DNA of 64,000 nt from Tardiphaga sp. P9-11 (GTDB lineage Bacteria > Pseudomonadota > Alphaproteobacteria > Rhizobiales > Xanthobacteraceae). Shown here piece by piece: positions 34,004 to 43,542 of the stretch. Below the pieces are notes generated by a model. It worked only from the letters and a program-made list of their open reading frames with translations. It did no database searches and had not been told where the DNA came from. A program made the position numbers and the translations under genes. The first letter of the stretch is position 1; every line of letters begins with the position of its first letter. The DNA lies in contig NZ_NPKQ01000002.1 in assembly GCF_008329525.1 (NCBI RefSeq), forward strand, positions 930,001 to 994,000, read 5' to 3'.

Positions 34004-34711
34004 CTATTTATCCAGTGCCTTGTAGTGCCGGAAGATGCCGTCCTTATTGAAGGCAATGCGGCGGTCGCTGTCGAGATAGGCCTTGATGTTCGGGCGAACC
34101 GCCACGCGGTTATGCAAATCGATTAGGCCCGGAATCTCCCGCTCGAATTTTTTCATGCGTTTCGGAAATGCGTAGCGCAGTCCTTCAACGATCTGGAACA
34201 GTGACAGATCGACATAGGTCGCCTTGCGGCCGGTGACATAGGCGCCATCGCTGGCTTTTAATATCCGCTCGAAATAGCCGAGATATTTCGGCACGCGCTC
34301 TTTCAGGAATTCAGCGCTGCGCTTTCTGGCCGGGCCTTTCTGATCCTCGTAATAAAGCGATACGCCGATCGGGTGATGGGTGTCGTGCACCTCCGCAACG
34401 AAATCGGTGATCGTGAGCTGCAGCTCGTGCAATTGCAGCCGCGCCGCGTCCGACTTCGGCGCCAAGCCATGACGTGGACCGAGATAGAACAGGATGTTGG
34501 CAGTCTGGCCGATCACCATGGTGCCCGCCTTGAGAAATGGCGGCGCAAATGGCGGAATTCCTTTCTTGCTGTCCAGCATCCTGGTCATTGCGGCCATGCC
34601 GCCCTTTCCGCGTGCCATGTCACGGTAATCCGCGCCGGCATCTTCCAACGCGAGACGCACGAACTCGCCACGGCCCTGGATCGTCGGCCAGTAATACAGC
34701 TCATATCGCAT
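34004..34711 (-). CDS. Glutathione S-transferase family protein
   Basis: 235 residues. N-terminal thioredoxin-like domain (YELYYWPTIQGRGEFVRLALEDAG, similar to sigma-class starts) and the helical C-terminal domain with GYFERILKASDGAYVTGRKATYVDLSLFQIVEGL. ATG 34711 was chosen over the upstream codon because MRYELYYWP is family typical and GAGG lies near. Probably conjugates or isomerises electrophiles. Confidence 0.9.
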   Translation of the reverse strand: MRYELYYWPTIQGRGEFVRLALEDAGADYRDMARGKGGMAAMTRMLDSKKGIPPFAPPFLKAGTMVIGQTANILFYLGPRHGLAPKSDAARLQLHELQLTITDFVAEVHDTHHPIGVSLYYEDQKGPARKRSAEFLKERVPKYLGYFERILKASDGAYVTGRKATYVDLSLFQIVEGLRYAFPKRMKKFEREIPGLIDLHNRVAVRPNIKAYLDSDRRIAFNKDGIFRHYKALDK

Positions 34712-34829
34712 GCGGAACCTCGCCAAATGTCGCGTCAGGGGTGCCAGGGTAACTGCTCACCGCAGAATTCGTTCGCCGTGCTGGTCCGGCAAGAACACCG
34801 CACCGCCGTCCAGCCATCGCCGCAAAACG

Positions 34830-34860
34830 CGCTATGGCCGGGAAAGGCCCGGCCATAGCG
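34830..34860 (-). terminator. Intrinsic terminator after the lectin-like gene
   Basis: Perfect 13-bp stem CGCTATGGCCGGG / CCCGGCCATAGCG with a 5-base loop. On the minus strand it is followed by CGTTTTGC. It lies between the lectin-like gene end (34894) and the GST start (34711). Confidence 0.75.
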
Positions 34861-34893
34861 GAGTCTATCGCTGCTCGTCTACCGCAACAGAAC

Positions 34894-35583
34894 TCAATTC
34901 GACGCGAAGCAGTACAGCAGCCCGTCGCCGCCGGTGCTCTTCAGGTCGTTCTGCGAGCAGCCGCCATCGGGGCCGCGCGACGGATGCGAGGTGTTCCATG
35001 ACTTGGACGGCGGTTCTTCGTTCAGCCCCGTACGATCGATATGACCGACCATGGCGGCCCCCTGGGTACTGCTCGTCCAGTTCTTGCAGGTGCGGTCCTC
35101 GCCGGTGGCAAAGGCTGTGCCATCGGCCTGCGAGCCAGTCAGCACGTCATGGCGATTAGGTGTATCGCCACGGCCGTTGATAACCTCGCCCTTCTCGCTC
35201 AGTGACGTCTGCTTGGAGAGGTTGTTGCTGGCGCCATGCAGGTCGGCGACATCCTTGGCGACGACGACGCCTTTCGCATTCTTCCACGATCCGTTGCCGA
35301 TGCGATCCTTCGCGTTGATCGCGGGTTTGCCATCGGCGGCCTGAGTCGAGAGATAAGCGCGCCATGTCTTCGCGCCCGCGCCTGCAGCCTGCGCCAGCGT
35401 CTGGCAATGATTGTCAGCGCCGGCAAGGCCACCGAGATTGCCGCCATTGCCGATGCCATTGCTCGTGACGAAGAAGCTGGTATCCGCGCCTTGCGCAAAC
35501 GATGGCGACGCTGCTGCAAGCGAGATAGCGACAGCACCTGCGCATAGGCCGAGACGAGTCATGGTTGAGAGAATAGTGGGCAT
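34894..35583 (-). CDS. Secreted lectin-like protein
   Basis: 229 residues with a signal peptide (ends SPSFAQ). The mature region opens SFFVTSNGIGNGGNLGGLAGADNHCQTLAQAAGAGAKTWRAYLS, a pattern of C-type-lectin/endostatin-fold secreted proteins, and has six Cys residues. Ends GGCSQNDLKSTGGDGLLYCFASN. Probably binds surface carbohydrate; ligand unknown. Confidence 0.8.
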   Translation of the reverse strand: MPTILSTMTRLGLCAGAVAISLAAASPSFAQGADTSFFVTSNGIGNGGNLGGLAGADNHCQTLAQAAGAGAKTWRAYLSTQAADGKPAINAKDRIGNGSWKNAKGVVVAKDVADLHGASNNLSKQTSLSEKGEVINGRGDTPNRHDVLTGSQADGTAFATGEDRTCKNWTSSTQGAAMVGHIDRTGLNEEPPSKSWNTSHPSRGPDGGCSQNDLKSTGGDGLLYCFASN

Positions 35584-35724
35584 CGTTTCCTCCAGTTTCG
35601 TTTTTTAGCCACGCAACGCCAGTCGCGATGGAACGCAACTGACCAACACATCATCCGGCGGATTATTCCCGCACTCATTTGAGATCATCGCTGTGCGATG
35701 CACGCGCATGAGGCCAACAAAAAA

Positions 35725-35748
35725 GCGCCGCGGAATGACCCGCGGCGC
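35725..35748 (-). terminator. Intrinsic terminator of the Tim44-domain gene
   Basis: Perfect 9-bp stem GCGCCGCGG / CCGCGGCGC, 6-base loop, followed on the minus strand by TTTTTTGTT. It lies 24 bases beyond the Tim44-domain stop codon. Confidence 0.85.
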
Positions 35749-35772
35749 CTTCGGATTTAGATGACGCAAGGC

Positions 35773-36813
35773 TTACGCCTGCTGGATCGCCGACAGCTCC
35801 CAATCGGCGCCGCGCGGACGCACGAATGTCCAGATCTCGGTCGCTTCGATCGGCGTTTCGCTACCAGCCACCAGACGATTGGTGCCGCGCTCCAGCGTCT
35901 TGTCGACCAGCGAGAAGCGCATCGCGACGCTCGCATAGTCAGTGTCGCCTTCGCGCCAGGCTTCCGCGAGGTCGCCCTGCAGCAGCTTCACATCCGACAC
36001 CTTGTTGATGTCGTTGCGCGCCTTGTTCTCAGCGAGATCCTTGGCGAAGTACGACACCATTTCCGGCGTCGACAGCTTGCCTAGCTTCTCCACATCTTCG
36101 TTCGACCAGGCGGCCTGCACGTCGCTGAGCAGCTTCTCGAAAGCTTCATAGTCCTGCGGCGCGATCTCGATCGGCTTATCGTTGTTCGAGCTGCCGCCGA
36201 AACCAAAGCCTCCGAGACCACTGCGCTGGGTCGGCTGTGCGCCATAACCCTGCTGCGCCTGGTTCATGTGCGCCTGATTCTGATCGGGACCATTGGCCGG
36301 ACCCGTATAGGCCGAGCTGGCCGGACCGGCGTAGGCCGACGCCGTCTGGTGGCGACGCTGCCACCAGGACATTGCGAGGCGGACGACGATGATGATCAGA
36401 CCGACCTGCAGCAGCAGACCGATGATCGACGAGATGCCGCCGAGGCCGCTGAACAGGCCACCGCCGAACAACATGCCGAGCAGGCCTGCGCCGAGGAAGC
36501 CGGCTGCGAGGCCGCCGAGCATGCCCATGCCCGGACGGTTGAAGAAGCCACCCTTGCTGGCTGCGCCCGTGGTTGCGCTGTTCATGCCGGGCGAACCCGG
36601 CTGCTGCATGGTGCGGTTGAACGGCTGAGCTGCGTTAGGCGCCGTCGACGTGCTCGGCGGGGCCGAGAACGTGCGGTTGCCGCGCGAGCCCGAGCTGCTG
36701 CCACCGCCAACACGGGCATCGGCAGAGGAGATCGCAATTGTGAGCGGCATCGCCAGCGATAGGACAACGGCCATCGTCTTGACGACGCCGCGCATGCTGA
36801 ACGTGAAAGTCAT
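35773..36813 (-). CDS. Tim44-domain membrane protein
   Basis: 346 residues. N-terminal signal or anchor, a Gly/Phe/Met-rich stretch (GGFFNRPGMGMLGGLAAGFLGAGLLGMLFGGG) and a membrane segment near 150-170. A Gln/Ala-rich linker leads to a C-terminal Tim44-like domain with EIAPQDYEAFEKLLSDVQAAWSNEDVEKLGKLSTPEMVSYF. Start at 36813, with GAGGGA upstream. Bacterial Tim44-like proteins (TimA) are membrane-associated with unsettled roles. Strong terminator downstream. Confidence 0.85.
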   Translation of the reverse strand: MTFTFSMRGVVKTMAVVLSLAMPLTIAISSADARVGGGSSSGSRGNRTFSAPPSTSTAPNAAQPFNRTMQQPGSPGMNSATTGAASKGGFFNRPGMGMLGGLAAGFLGAGLLGMLFGGGLFSGLGGISSIIGLLLQVGLIIIVVRLAMSWWQRRHQTASAYAGPASSAYTGPANGPDQNQAHMNQAQQGYGAQPTQRSGLGGFGFGGSSNNDKPIEIAPQDYEAFEKLLSDVQAAWSNEDVEKLGKLSTPEMVSYFAKDLAENKARNDINKVSDVKLLQGDLAEAWREGDTDYASVAMRFSLVDKTLERGTNRLVAGSETPIEATEIWTFVRPRGADWELSAIQQA

Positions 36814-37028
36814 GGTCATTCCCTCAATCCCCGGCAGGGGGAAAACACCCCTAACATGGCTACCCCAGCCTAAAATGGAAGCACCGTTGCATGGTAAACG
36901 CTGCGGCCCTCGGTCGCGGCTCGCCATTGAACCTTTGGCGCAAGAGTCATCTTGCTTTCAAACACTTATGCTGCATTGCGGGGTGAATGCGCGTTTGAGA
37001 GCACGGCCGTTTTGGGAAGGTGGCGCCC

Positions 37029-39602
37029 TCAGTTCGGCGCCATGGTTTCCTTGACCTTGGCGATCAGCGCGCTCAAGGCGAACGGCTTGGCCAGGAAGGC
37101 GAATTGCTGGTTTTCCGGCAGGCTCTTTTCGAAGGCTTCCTCGGCATAGCCTGATACGAAGATGATGCGAATATCCGCATTGCGGGCGCGCATCTCCTTC
37201 AGCAGCGTCGGTCCATCCATCTCCGGCATCACCACGTCGGAGACCACGAGATCGATGGCGCCGTTCTGCTCGTCGAACAGCTCCATCGCTTCGACGCCGT
37301 TGCCGGCTTCGACCACCGTGTAACCGCGCGAGCGCAGACCGCGGGCGTTCAGCGCGCGCAGGCCCTCTTCGTCCTCGACCAGCAGGATGGTGCCCTGCCC
37401 GGTCAGGTCCGCGCGCGGCTTGGCGTCGGCAGCGGCTTCCTTGGCGGCGACGGCGGCCGCAATCGCCGGGTCAGGAGCGACTTCCTTTTCCTGATGATGG
37501 CGCGGCAGGAAGATGCGGAACGTGGTGCCTTTGCCCGGCTCGGAGTCGACATAAACGAAACCGCCGGTCTGCTTGACGATGCCATAGACCGTGGAGAGGC
37601 CGAGGCCGGTGCCCTTGCCGACATCCTTGGTGGAGAAGAACGGTTCGAAGATCTTCTCGACGATATCGGCGGGAATGCCGGTGCCGGTATCGCTGACATC
37701 GATGCGCACATAGTCCGATGGCGGCATGCCCTTGTAGGACAGTCGCCCGGCTTCCTCGGCCGAGACATTGACGGTGCGCACGGTCAGCGCGCCGCCATCC
37801 GGCATCGCATCGCGCGCATTGACCGCGAGATTCACGATCACCTGTTCGAATTGCGAGATGTCGACCTTCACCGGCCACAGATCGCGGCCGTGCACGACTT
37901 CGAGTTTGACCTTCTCGCCGATCAGGCGCTTCAGCAGCAGATCGATATCGGACAGCGCATCGCCAAGATTGAGCACCGTCGGGCGCAGCGTCTGGCGGCG
38001 CGAGAATGCGAGCAACTGGCGCACCAGCGTCGCCGCGCGCGTCGCGTTCTGCTTGATCTGCATGATGTCCTGGAACGACGGATCGGTCGGCTTGTGCGCG
38101 TTCAGCAGGAAGTCGTTGGCCATCATGATGGCGGAAAGCACGTTGTTAAAGTCATGGGCGATGCCGCCGGCCAGCTGGCCGATGGTGTCCATCTTCTGTG
38201 CTTGGTTGACCTGGTTCTCGAGTGTGCGGCGCTCGGTGGTCTCCAGCATGTAGACGATGGCGGCTTCGGTCTCGCGCTCGTTCTCTTCGACAGCGGTGAC
38301 GAAGAACTGTCCCCAGCGCTCCTTGGCGCCTTCCAGCAGCGCTTCCACCGGCGGGATATCGCCCTGCCCTTGAGCGGCATGGCCAATGGCCGAGACCAGT
38401 TGATTGCGGTCGCGGTCGCTGACGGCAGCGAGGATCGACTTGTTGACGGCGCCGGACGTATTCAGGCTCTGCGCCAGCTTGGCGAAGCGGGCATTGCCGC
38501 GCACCACCGTGCCGTCGCGGTCCACCGTCGCGATCGCCATCGGCGTGTGGTCGAAGAAGCGCATGAAGCGCACTTCGGCGGCGCGCTGCGGATCGGAGCG
38601 CTCATCGCGGGCGCGGCTGATGACGAGGGTGCGCGATGCACCCGGCACGCCATCGGCGCCGAAAGCGAGCTTGTGATAGAGCCGCACAGGCATGGTCTTG
38701 CCGTTGCGCATGCGCAGATCGATGTCGAAGACTTCGGTTTTGACTTCGCCGGGCACCGGCACGATGGACGTCAGCAACGACGCGCCGTCCCCGGAGACGA
38801 TGTCAATCAGCTTCAGGCCGCCGGAGCCGATCTCGGCGAGGTCATGATCGAGCCAGTTCGCCAACGTGGCGTTGACGTAGACGAGTTCGCCTTTTGGATT
38901 GACCGAGAAGAAACCGCACGGCGCGTGATCGAGATATTCGATGGCGTGCTGTAATTCCTGAAACACGTCTTCCTGACGCTGCCGGTCCCGCGAAATATCG
39001 GCGACTGACCACACCGTGGATTTGGCTTCGCGCTTGCCTTCACCCAGTGGACGCACGCGCATGCGCAGCCAACGCCCATGCGTGCCGTCCGGCGCAGCGA
39101 CGCGGACTTCCTCCTGCTGGCGCTTGCCCTCTCGGGCAGCCTTAAGCAGCCGAAACACGGCTTCGGAGACATCGGGATTACCGATGAAGACGCGCTCGAC
39201 CGGCCGCGCATCTTGCGCCGAAGCGGCGCCAGTCAAAGTGAGATAGGCCGCGTTGGCATAGACCACATGGCCCCGCGCATCGGTGACGGCGATACCGTCA
39301 AAGGCGTGATCGGCCACAGCACGCACGAGCGGATCGTCGGAGGTGCGATCGGCAAAGCGAATGATACCGGCGGCAAAGGCGAACAGCACGAACAGGCCGA
39401 CCATCGCGAGCAACGCCAGCAGACCCAAAATATAAGGCTGCGCCTGGGCGCGGCCGAGTGTCATGAATGCCACGGCACAGGCGATGATCGCAGCGGCGAT
39501 CAGCAGCACCAGCACGATGCTGCCGCTGCGCCGGGCCGGCTCGTGCAGCACCGGATTCTGCGCCGTCATCGATTGGCGATCGTGGTCGGTCTCGGCGGTC
39601 AT
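37029..39602 (-). CDS. cckA: Hybrid histidine kinase CckA
   Basis: 857 residues. Two N-terminal membrane helices (about 28-48 and 58-82), two to three PAS modules ([62 protein letters not shown]), then HisKA with [15 protein letters not shown], HATPase with [14 protein letters not shown] and [15 protein letters not shown], and a C-terminal receiver ([12 protein letters not shown] with its Asp). This is CckA, which phosphorylates CtrA and CpdR through ChpT at the cell pole. It lies 172 bases downstream of flhB on the same strand, so the flagellar operon may run into it. Confidence 0.93.
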   Translation of the reverse strand: MTAETDHDRQSMTAQNPVLHEPARRSGSIVLVLLIAAAIIACAVAFMTLGRAQAQPYILGLLALLAMVGLFVLFAFAAGIIRFADRTSDDPLVRAVADHAFDGIAVTDARGHVVYANAAYLTLTGAASAQDARPVERVFIGNPDVSEAVFRLLKAAREGKRQQEEVRVAAPDGTHGRWLRMRVRPLGEGKREAKSTVWSVADISRDRQRQEDVFQELQHAIEYLDHAPCGFFSVNPKGELVYVNATLANWLDHDLAEIGSGGLKLIDIVSGDGASLLTSIVPVPGEVKTEVFDIDLRMRNGKTMPVRLYHKLAFGADGVPGASRTLVISRARDERSDPQRAAEVRFMRFFDHTPMAIATVDRDGTVVRGNARFAKLAQSLNTSGAVNKSILAAVSDRDRNQLVSAIGHAAQGQGDIPPVEALLEGAKERWGQFFVTAVEENERETEAAIVYMLETTERRTLENQVNQAQKMDTIGQLAGGIAHDFNNVLSAIMMANDFLLNAHKPTDPSFQDIMQIKQNATRAATLVRQLLAFSRRQTLRPTVLNLGDALSDIDLLLKRLIGEKVKLEVVHGRDLWPVKVDISQFEQVIVNLAVNARDAMPDGGALTVRTVNVSAEEAGRLSYKGMPPSDYVRIDVSDTGTGIPADIVEKIFEPFFSTKDVGKGTGLGLSTVYGIVKQTGGFVYVDSEPGKGTTFRIFLPRHHQEKEVAPDPAIAAAVAAKEAAADAKPRADLTGQGTILLVEDEEGLRALNARGLRSRGYTVVEAGNGVEAMELFDEQNGAIDLVVSDVVMPEMDGPTLLKEMRARNADIRIIFVSGYAEEAFEKSLPENQQFAFLAKPFALSALIAKVKETMAPN

Positions 39603-39774
39603 CGGACGGTTCGTCGCCTGTTGGCAGTTGCGGCAGCGCGGGTTTGCGCGCCTCCTGAGTGCATCAATCGGCTGGCCTTACGCAAGCGCCGCATCGGCCT
39701 AATCGCTTCCAATCCGCCGATTCGCAACACGTTCCCGACCCTTTGCACGGCGCTCGGCCGGGCGCTCCGCCGAA

Positions 39775-40848
39775 TCATGACGGGCGTCCGGACAGGCCGC
39801 GCTTCAGGCCCATGACGTAGCCAATGACTTCAGCCACCGCATGGTAGTGTTCGCCCGGAATTTCCTCGTCGATCTCGACGGTGGCATAAAGCGCGCGCGC
39901 CAGCGGCACGTTCTCTACAATCGGAATGTCGTGCTTGCCGGCGACTTCCCTGATCTTCAGCGCGATGTTGTCGACGCCCTTGGCGACGCAGATCGGCGCG
40001 GTCATGCCGCGCTCGTAGGACAGCGCCACGGCGTAGTGCGTCGGGTTGGTGATGATCACCGAAGCCTTCGGCACTGCTGCCATCATGCGCTTCTTCATGT
40101 TCTGCTGACGCAGCTGCTTGATCTTGCCCTTGATGTGGGGATCGCCCTCAGACTGCTTGTATTCTTCCTTCACCTCCTGCAGCGACATTTTCAGCTTCTC
40201 ATACCAGGTGCGGTACTGGAAGAAGAAGTCGGCAATGGCGACGAAAGCCAGCATTGCCACCACCGAGGCCATCAGCTGCAGTGTCAGCGATGTTGTGACG
40301 CCGAGGATCGCGGACGGATCGATATGGATCAGCGCATCGAGACGAAAACGCTCCGGCCACAACACCGCGCACATCACGGCGCCGAGCAGGACGAGCTTGA
40401 ACAGACCCTTCACGAAATTGGCCAGCGCCTGCTTGCCGAAGACGCGCTTGGCGCCTTCCATCGGCGACAGCTTGCTGAATTTCGGCACCAGCCCTTCGGT
40501 GGAGAACACCAACCGGTGCTGGATCAGGTTGCCGGCAAGCGCTGCGAGGACGAGAAACAGGATCGGCATGCCCATGGTGGACAGGATGGACATACAAAGG
40601 CTCTTGGCCAGCAGCAAAAGCCCTGGGCCATCAGTCCGCATCATCCAGGAATTTTGCAGAAGGTTTTTGAGTGGCGTCTGCAGCCCGCCACCGACGGAGC
40701 CGTTGAAGGTCGACAGGACCAGCGTCGCGCCTGCCAGCAGGAACCAGGTATTGACCTCCTGGCTTTTGGCTACATCGCCGCGTTCATGAGCGTCGTCGAG
40801 CTTTTTTTGCGTGGGGTCATGTGTCTTCTCGGAATCGTCGTCGGACAT
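39775..40848 (-). CDS. flhB: Flagellar biosynthesis protein FlhB
   Basis: 357 residues. Type III export-gate protein and substrate-specificity switch. Four membrane helices in the first 215 residues, then the cytoplasmic domain with the autocleavage motif NPTH (268-271, in IITNPTHYAVALSY). Last secretion gene of the flgB-flgC-fliE-fliQ-fliR-flhB unit; 10 bases separate it from fliR. Confidence 0.97.
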   Translation of the reverse strand: MSDDDSEKTHDPTQKKLDDAHERGDVAKSQEVNTWFLLAGATLVLSTFNGSVGGGLQTPLKNLLQNSWMMRTDGPGLLLLAKSLCMSILSTMGMPILFLVLAALAGNLIQHRLVFSTEGLVPKFSKLSPMEGAKRVFGKQALANFVKGLFKLVLLGAVMCAVLWPERFRLDALIHIDPSAILGVTTSLTLQLMASVVAMLAFVAIADFFFQYRTWYEKLKMSLQEVKEEYKQSEGDPHIKGKIKQLRQQNMKKRMMAAVPKASVIITNPTHYAVALSYERGMTAPICVAKGVDNIALKIREVAGKHDIPIVENVPLARALYATVEIDEEIPGEHYHAVAEVIGYVMGLKRGLSGRPS

Positions 40849-40858
40849 CCGTGCGCCC

Positions 40859-41629
40859 CTATGTCCGCGGCATCATTTGCTGCATGACGCCGGTGAAGTA
40901 TTCGAGATAGGTGCCCATCATGGTGACGAGCACGACGGCGAAGATCAGGAAGCCGATCATGATCGAGAGCGGCACACCGACGAAGTAGACCTGCATCTGC
41001 GGCATCAACCGCGCCAGCACGCCGAGCCCCATGTTGAACACGAGGCCGAACACCAGGAATGGCGCGGCGAGCTGCACGCCAATCTTGAATGCCGCTGTGA
41101 AGGCATTGGTCGCGAGCTTGGCCACATCGCCCGACGACATGAGTTCGCCCGGTGCGAAGATCTTGTAGCTCTCATTGATGGCGGCAATCACAAGGTGATG
41201 CGTATCGGTGGTAAACAGCAGCGTAATGCCGAGCATCGTGAGAAAGTTACCGATCAGGACGCCCTGTTGACCCTGGGTCGGATCCACCGAGGTAACGAAA
41301 CCGAGACCGAGCTGCTGGGCGATGATCGACCCGGCGACCTGTAACGCCGACAATGTAACGCGCGCGGTGGCGCCGAGCACAACGCCGATGATGATCTCGT
41401 GCACCAGCAGCACCAGCATCGGCACGATCGATCCCATATCGACGTTATAGGCGCCACGATGCGCCGGCAGTATGATGAGGGTCAATCCCAATGCGATCGA
41501 CAGCTTGGCCCGCGCTGGAATATTGCTCTCGCCGAACCCGGGCATCAACATCACCATCGTGCCGATGCGGGCAAAGGCCAGCATGAAGGCAGCGGCGAGA
41601 ACGGGCAGAAGCGAGACATCGATGCGCAT
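40859..41629 (-). CDS. fliR: Flagellar biosynthesis protein FliR
   Basis: 256 residues with multiple membrane segments and the FliR opening FARIGTMVMLMPGFGESNIPARAKLSIALGLTLI. Membrane component of the flagellar export gate. Sits 13 bases after fliQ and just before flhB. Normal length. Confidence 0.96.
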   Translation of the reverse strand: MRIDVSLLPVLAAAFMLAFARIGTMVMLMPGFGESNIPARAKLSIALGLTLIILPAHRGAYNVDMGSIVPMLVLLVHEIIIGVVLGATARVTLSALQVAGSIIAQQLGLGFVTSVDPTQGQQGVLIGNFLTMLGITLLFTTDTHHLVIAAINESYKIFAPGELMSSGDVAKLATNAFTAAFKIGVQLAAPFLVFGLVFNMGLGVLARLMPQMQVYFVGVPLSIMIGFLIFAVVLVTMMGTYLEYFTGVMQQMMPRT

Positions 41630-41642
41630 ACGGGATTGTGCA

Positions 41643-41906
41643 TCACCCCCCGATGATTCGCGACGATATCCGCAACATATAACTCGACAATGCGTCCCCC
41701 ATGAATGGTAACGCGAGCATCATGGTGGCAAAGACCGCAAGAATCTTAGGTACGAAGACCAGCGACTGTTCCTGGATCTGGGTCAGTGCCTGCACCAGCG
41801 ACACCACGACGCCGACCAGGAGGCCCACGACCATCAGCGGGCCGGACACGATCACAATCGTCCAGATCGCATCGCGAGCAACGTCGAGAGTTTCGGGGCC
41901 GGTCAT
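41643..41906 (-). CDS. fliQ: Flagellar biosynthesis protein FliQ
   Basis: 87 residues, two membrane helices, with GLLVGVVVSLVQALTQIQEQSLVFVPKILAVF, the invariant FliQ core. Export-gate subunit. Part of the flgB-to-flhB operon. Confidence 0.97.
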   Translation of the reverse strand: MTGPETLDVARDAIWTIVIVSGPLMVVGLLVGVVVSLVQALTQIQEQSLVFVPKILAVFATMMLALPFMGDALSSYMLRISSRIIGG

Positions 41907-41947
41907 TGCAATAATCCTTGTGTTACGCGGTGTTCGTGGTGATGAGG

Positions 41948-42274
41948 TCAGATCGGCATCTTCATGATGTCTTCGTAGGACTGGATGACCCGATCGCGCA
42001 CCGAGACCAGCGTCGACACGGCGACGTCGGTTTCCGCAACTGCAGTGACCACGTCCATCACATTGGCCTTGCCGTTGGCCATTGCGATGGTCTGCGCATC
42101 CGACTTGCGGCCGGAATCGAGCACGCTGCCAAGCGCGTCCTTGAGCACCGCGCCGAACGACTGACCGCCACCGGCGTCCGCCGCCTTGTTCAGACCGCCG
42201 CCGACGCCACCACCGGCGTCCATGATGCGCGAGAGAGCCGAGTAAGCATTGGCGGCGACAGAGGGAGTTGCCAT
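41948..42274 (-). CDS. fliE: Flagellar hook-basal body protein FliE
   Basis: 108 residues. Carries the FliE C-terminal signature VMDVVTAVAETDVAVSTLVSVRDRVIQSYEDIMKMPI. It links the MS ring to the rod. Ten to fifteen Gly-rich residues near the start (GGGVGGGL) are a mild oddity. Follows flgC by 16 bases. Confidence 0.95.
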   Translation of the reverse strand: MATPSVAANAYSALSRIMDAGGGVGGGLNKAADAGGGQSFGAVLKDALGSVLDSGRKSDAQTIAMANGKANVMDVVTAVAETDVAVSTLVSVRDRVIQSYEDIMKMPI

Positions 42275-42290
42275 GGTTCAGCTGTCCTGT

Positions 42291-42716
42291 TCAGGCCTTG
42301 AGGATGTCGAGCGTGCGTTGAATCATCCGGCGCGTGGCGCTGATGATGTTGAGATTGGCTTCGTAGGAGCGCTGCGCCTCCTTCATGTCCGTCATTTCCA
42401 CCAGCGAGTTCACGTTGGGGTATTTGACGTTGCCGGCGGCATCCGCCGCAGGATTGCCGGGCTCGTAGCGCGTGGGAAACGCAGACTGGTCGGGCCTGAT
42501 GCGGCCGAGGCCAACGATGCGGGCATCCAGCGAGCGGTCCAACTCGGACTTGAAGGTTGGCACCTTGCGGCGATAGGGGTCTCCGCCAGCGTTCTGCGCT
42601 GTAGATTGCGCATTCGCGATGTTTTCCGAAATCACCCGCATGCGACCGGCCTGGGCGCGCAGACCGGAGGTCGCGATGCCCATAGAACGCGAGAAGTCGC
42701 TGATATCGTCTGCCAT
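42291..42716 (-). CDS. flgC: Flagellar basal-body rod protein FlgC
   Basis: 141 residues. N-terminal rod signature SGLRAQAGRMRVISENIANAQST and C-terminal NVNSLVEMTDMKEAQRSYEANLNIISATRRMIQRTLDIL. Proximal rod subunit. 32 bases after flgB. Confidence 0.96.
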   Translation of the reverse strand: MADDISDFSRSMGIATSGLRAQAGRMRVISENIANAQSTAQNAGGDPYRRKVPTFKSELDRSLDARIVGLGRIRPDQSAFPTRYEPGNPAADAAGNVKYPNVNSLVEMTDMKEAQRSYEANLNIISATRRMIQRTLDILKA

Positions 42717-42748
42717 GATGAGCTCCCTTTATGCGCGCAGCGGCGGCG

Positions 42749-43162
42749 TCAGCGCTTGCCGATAGCAGTCTTCAACAGGCCGAGGCTGCGGGTGTAGAGC
42801 GAGGTCGCGGCGGCGTAGTCCATCTGGTTGGCCGAGACCTTGAGCATCTCGTCTTCCAGATTGACGGCGTTGCCGGCGGGGCGGGTCTCGTAGCCAACCC
42901 GGCTGTTCTGGTTGAAGGAGGCAGAGCCCCCGGTCGGCAGGATATTGGTACCGGACGCCCGCATCATCGGCAGCGAGCCCATGCCGCCAGCGGTGACGGA
43001 CGCGTTCCCGGCCTTGTCGAATTTCGGTTCCACGAGATCGCGGGGACGGAAGTTCGGAGTGTCCGAATTAGAGATGTTTTCGGCCAGCACGCGCTGGCGT
43101 TCCTGATGCCACTGCATCTTGGTGCGCAGCGCCGACAACATCGGCATGTCGCTGATCGCCAT
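42749..43162 (-). CDS. flgB: Flagellar basal-body rod protein FlgB
   Basis: 137 residues, rod-protein N-terminus QERQRVLAENISNSDTPNFRPRDL and C-terminal helix VSANQMDYAAATSLYTRSLGLLKTAI. First gene of the early flagellar operon. A perfect TTAA-N7-TTAA CtrA-type site lies 65-79 bases upstream of its start. Confidence 0.95.
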   Translation of the reverse strand: MAISDMPMLSALRTKMQWHQERQRVLAENISNSDTPNFRPRDLVEPKFDKAGNASVTAGGMGSLPMMRASGTNILPTGGSASFNQNSRVGYETRPAGNAVNLEDEMLKVSANQMDYAAATSLYTRSLGLLKTAIGKR

Positions 43163-43222
43163 CGGCCCTTCTCCGCCCTGCCCGGACGGAGCGTCCTGAG
43201 CTAGGCAGAATTTGCCGCCCCT

Positions 43223-43241
43223 ATGGTTAATACGAAGTTAA
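43223..43241 (-). promoter_or_regulatory. CtrA site upstream of flgB
   Basis: On the flgB strand: TTAA-CTTCGTA-TTAACCAT, a full TTAA-N7-TTAA CtrA box extended by CCAT. It lies in the 380-base gap 43163-43542 between the divergent flgB and fliO genes, which otherwise has no gene. Confidence 0.7.
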
Positions 43242-43333
43242 TTTCCGGTGGCAGTTGTTACCGAACCGTAAATGAATGCTGCAAAATTGACGCTTTTTGC
43301 GAGCGTCATCGCTTTTTCGCCCGAATTGGCCGA

Positions 43334-43341
43334 TTAACCAT
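43334..43341 (+). promoter_or_regulatory. CtrA half-site upstream of fliO
   Basis: TTAACCAT in the fliO orientation, 202 bases before the fliO start. The same octamer precedes flgB, fliL and fliX. The upstream half at N7 is degenerate (GAAT). Confidence 0.4.
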
Positions 43342-43542
43342 GCCCATCGGCCACACGACGGGGCGACAGAAGTCGTTTTGGCTGCAGCGATTCATAGTTT
43401 ATTATTAACCAATGGCAGGTTCTGCCGTGGGGCGTTAACAGATGGGGCGTGATTCACGCTGCATCCGGTGCGTGCTGGGTTATGACACCTGCAGCTTTGG
43501 ATGTGGACGTTGCAGCCACCCTGTCTGGCTGGGGACTTTATA

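Noticed and set aside
37494-38954. 486-residue plus-strand frame opposite cckA
   Set aside because: Lies wholly within the kinase domains on the other strand; no domain recognisable.
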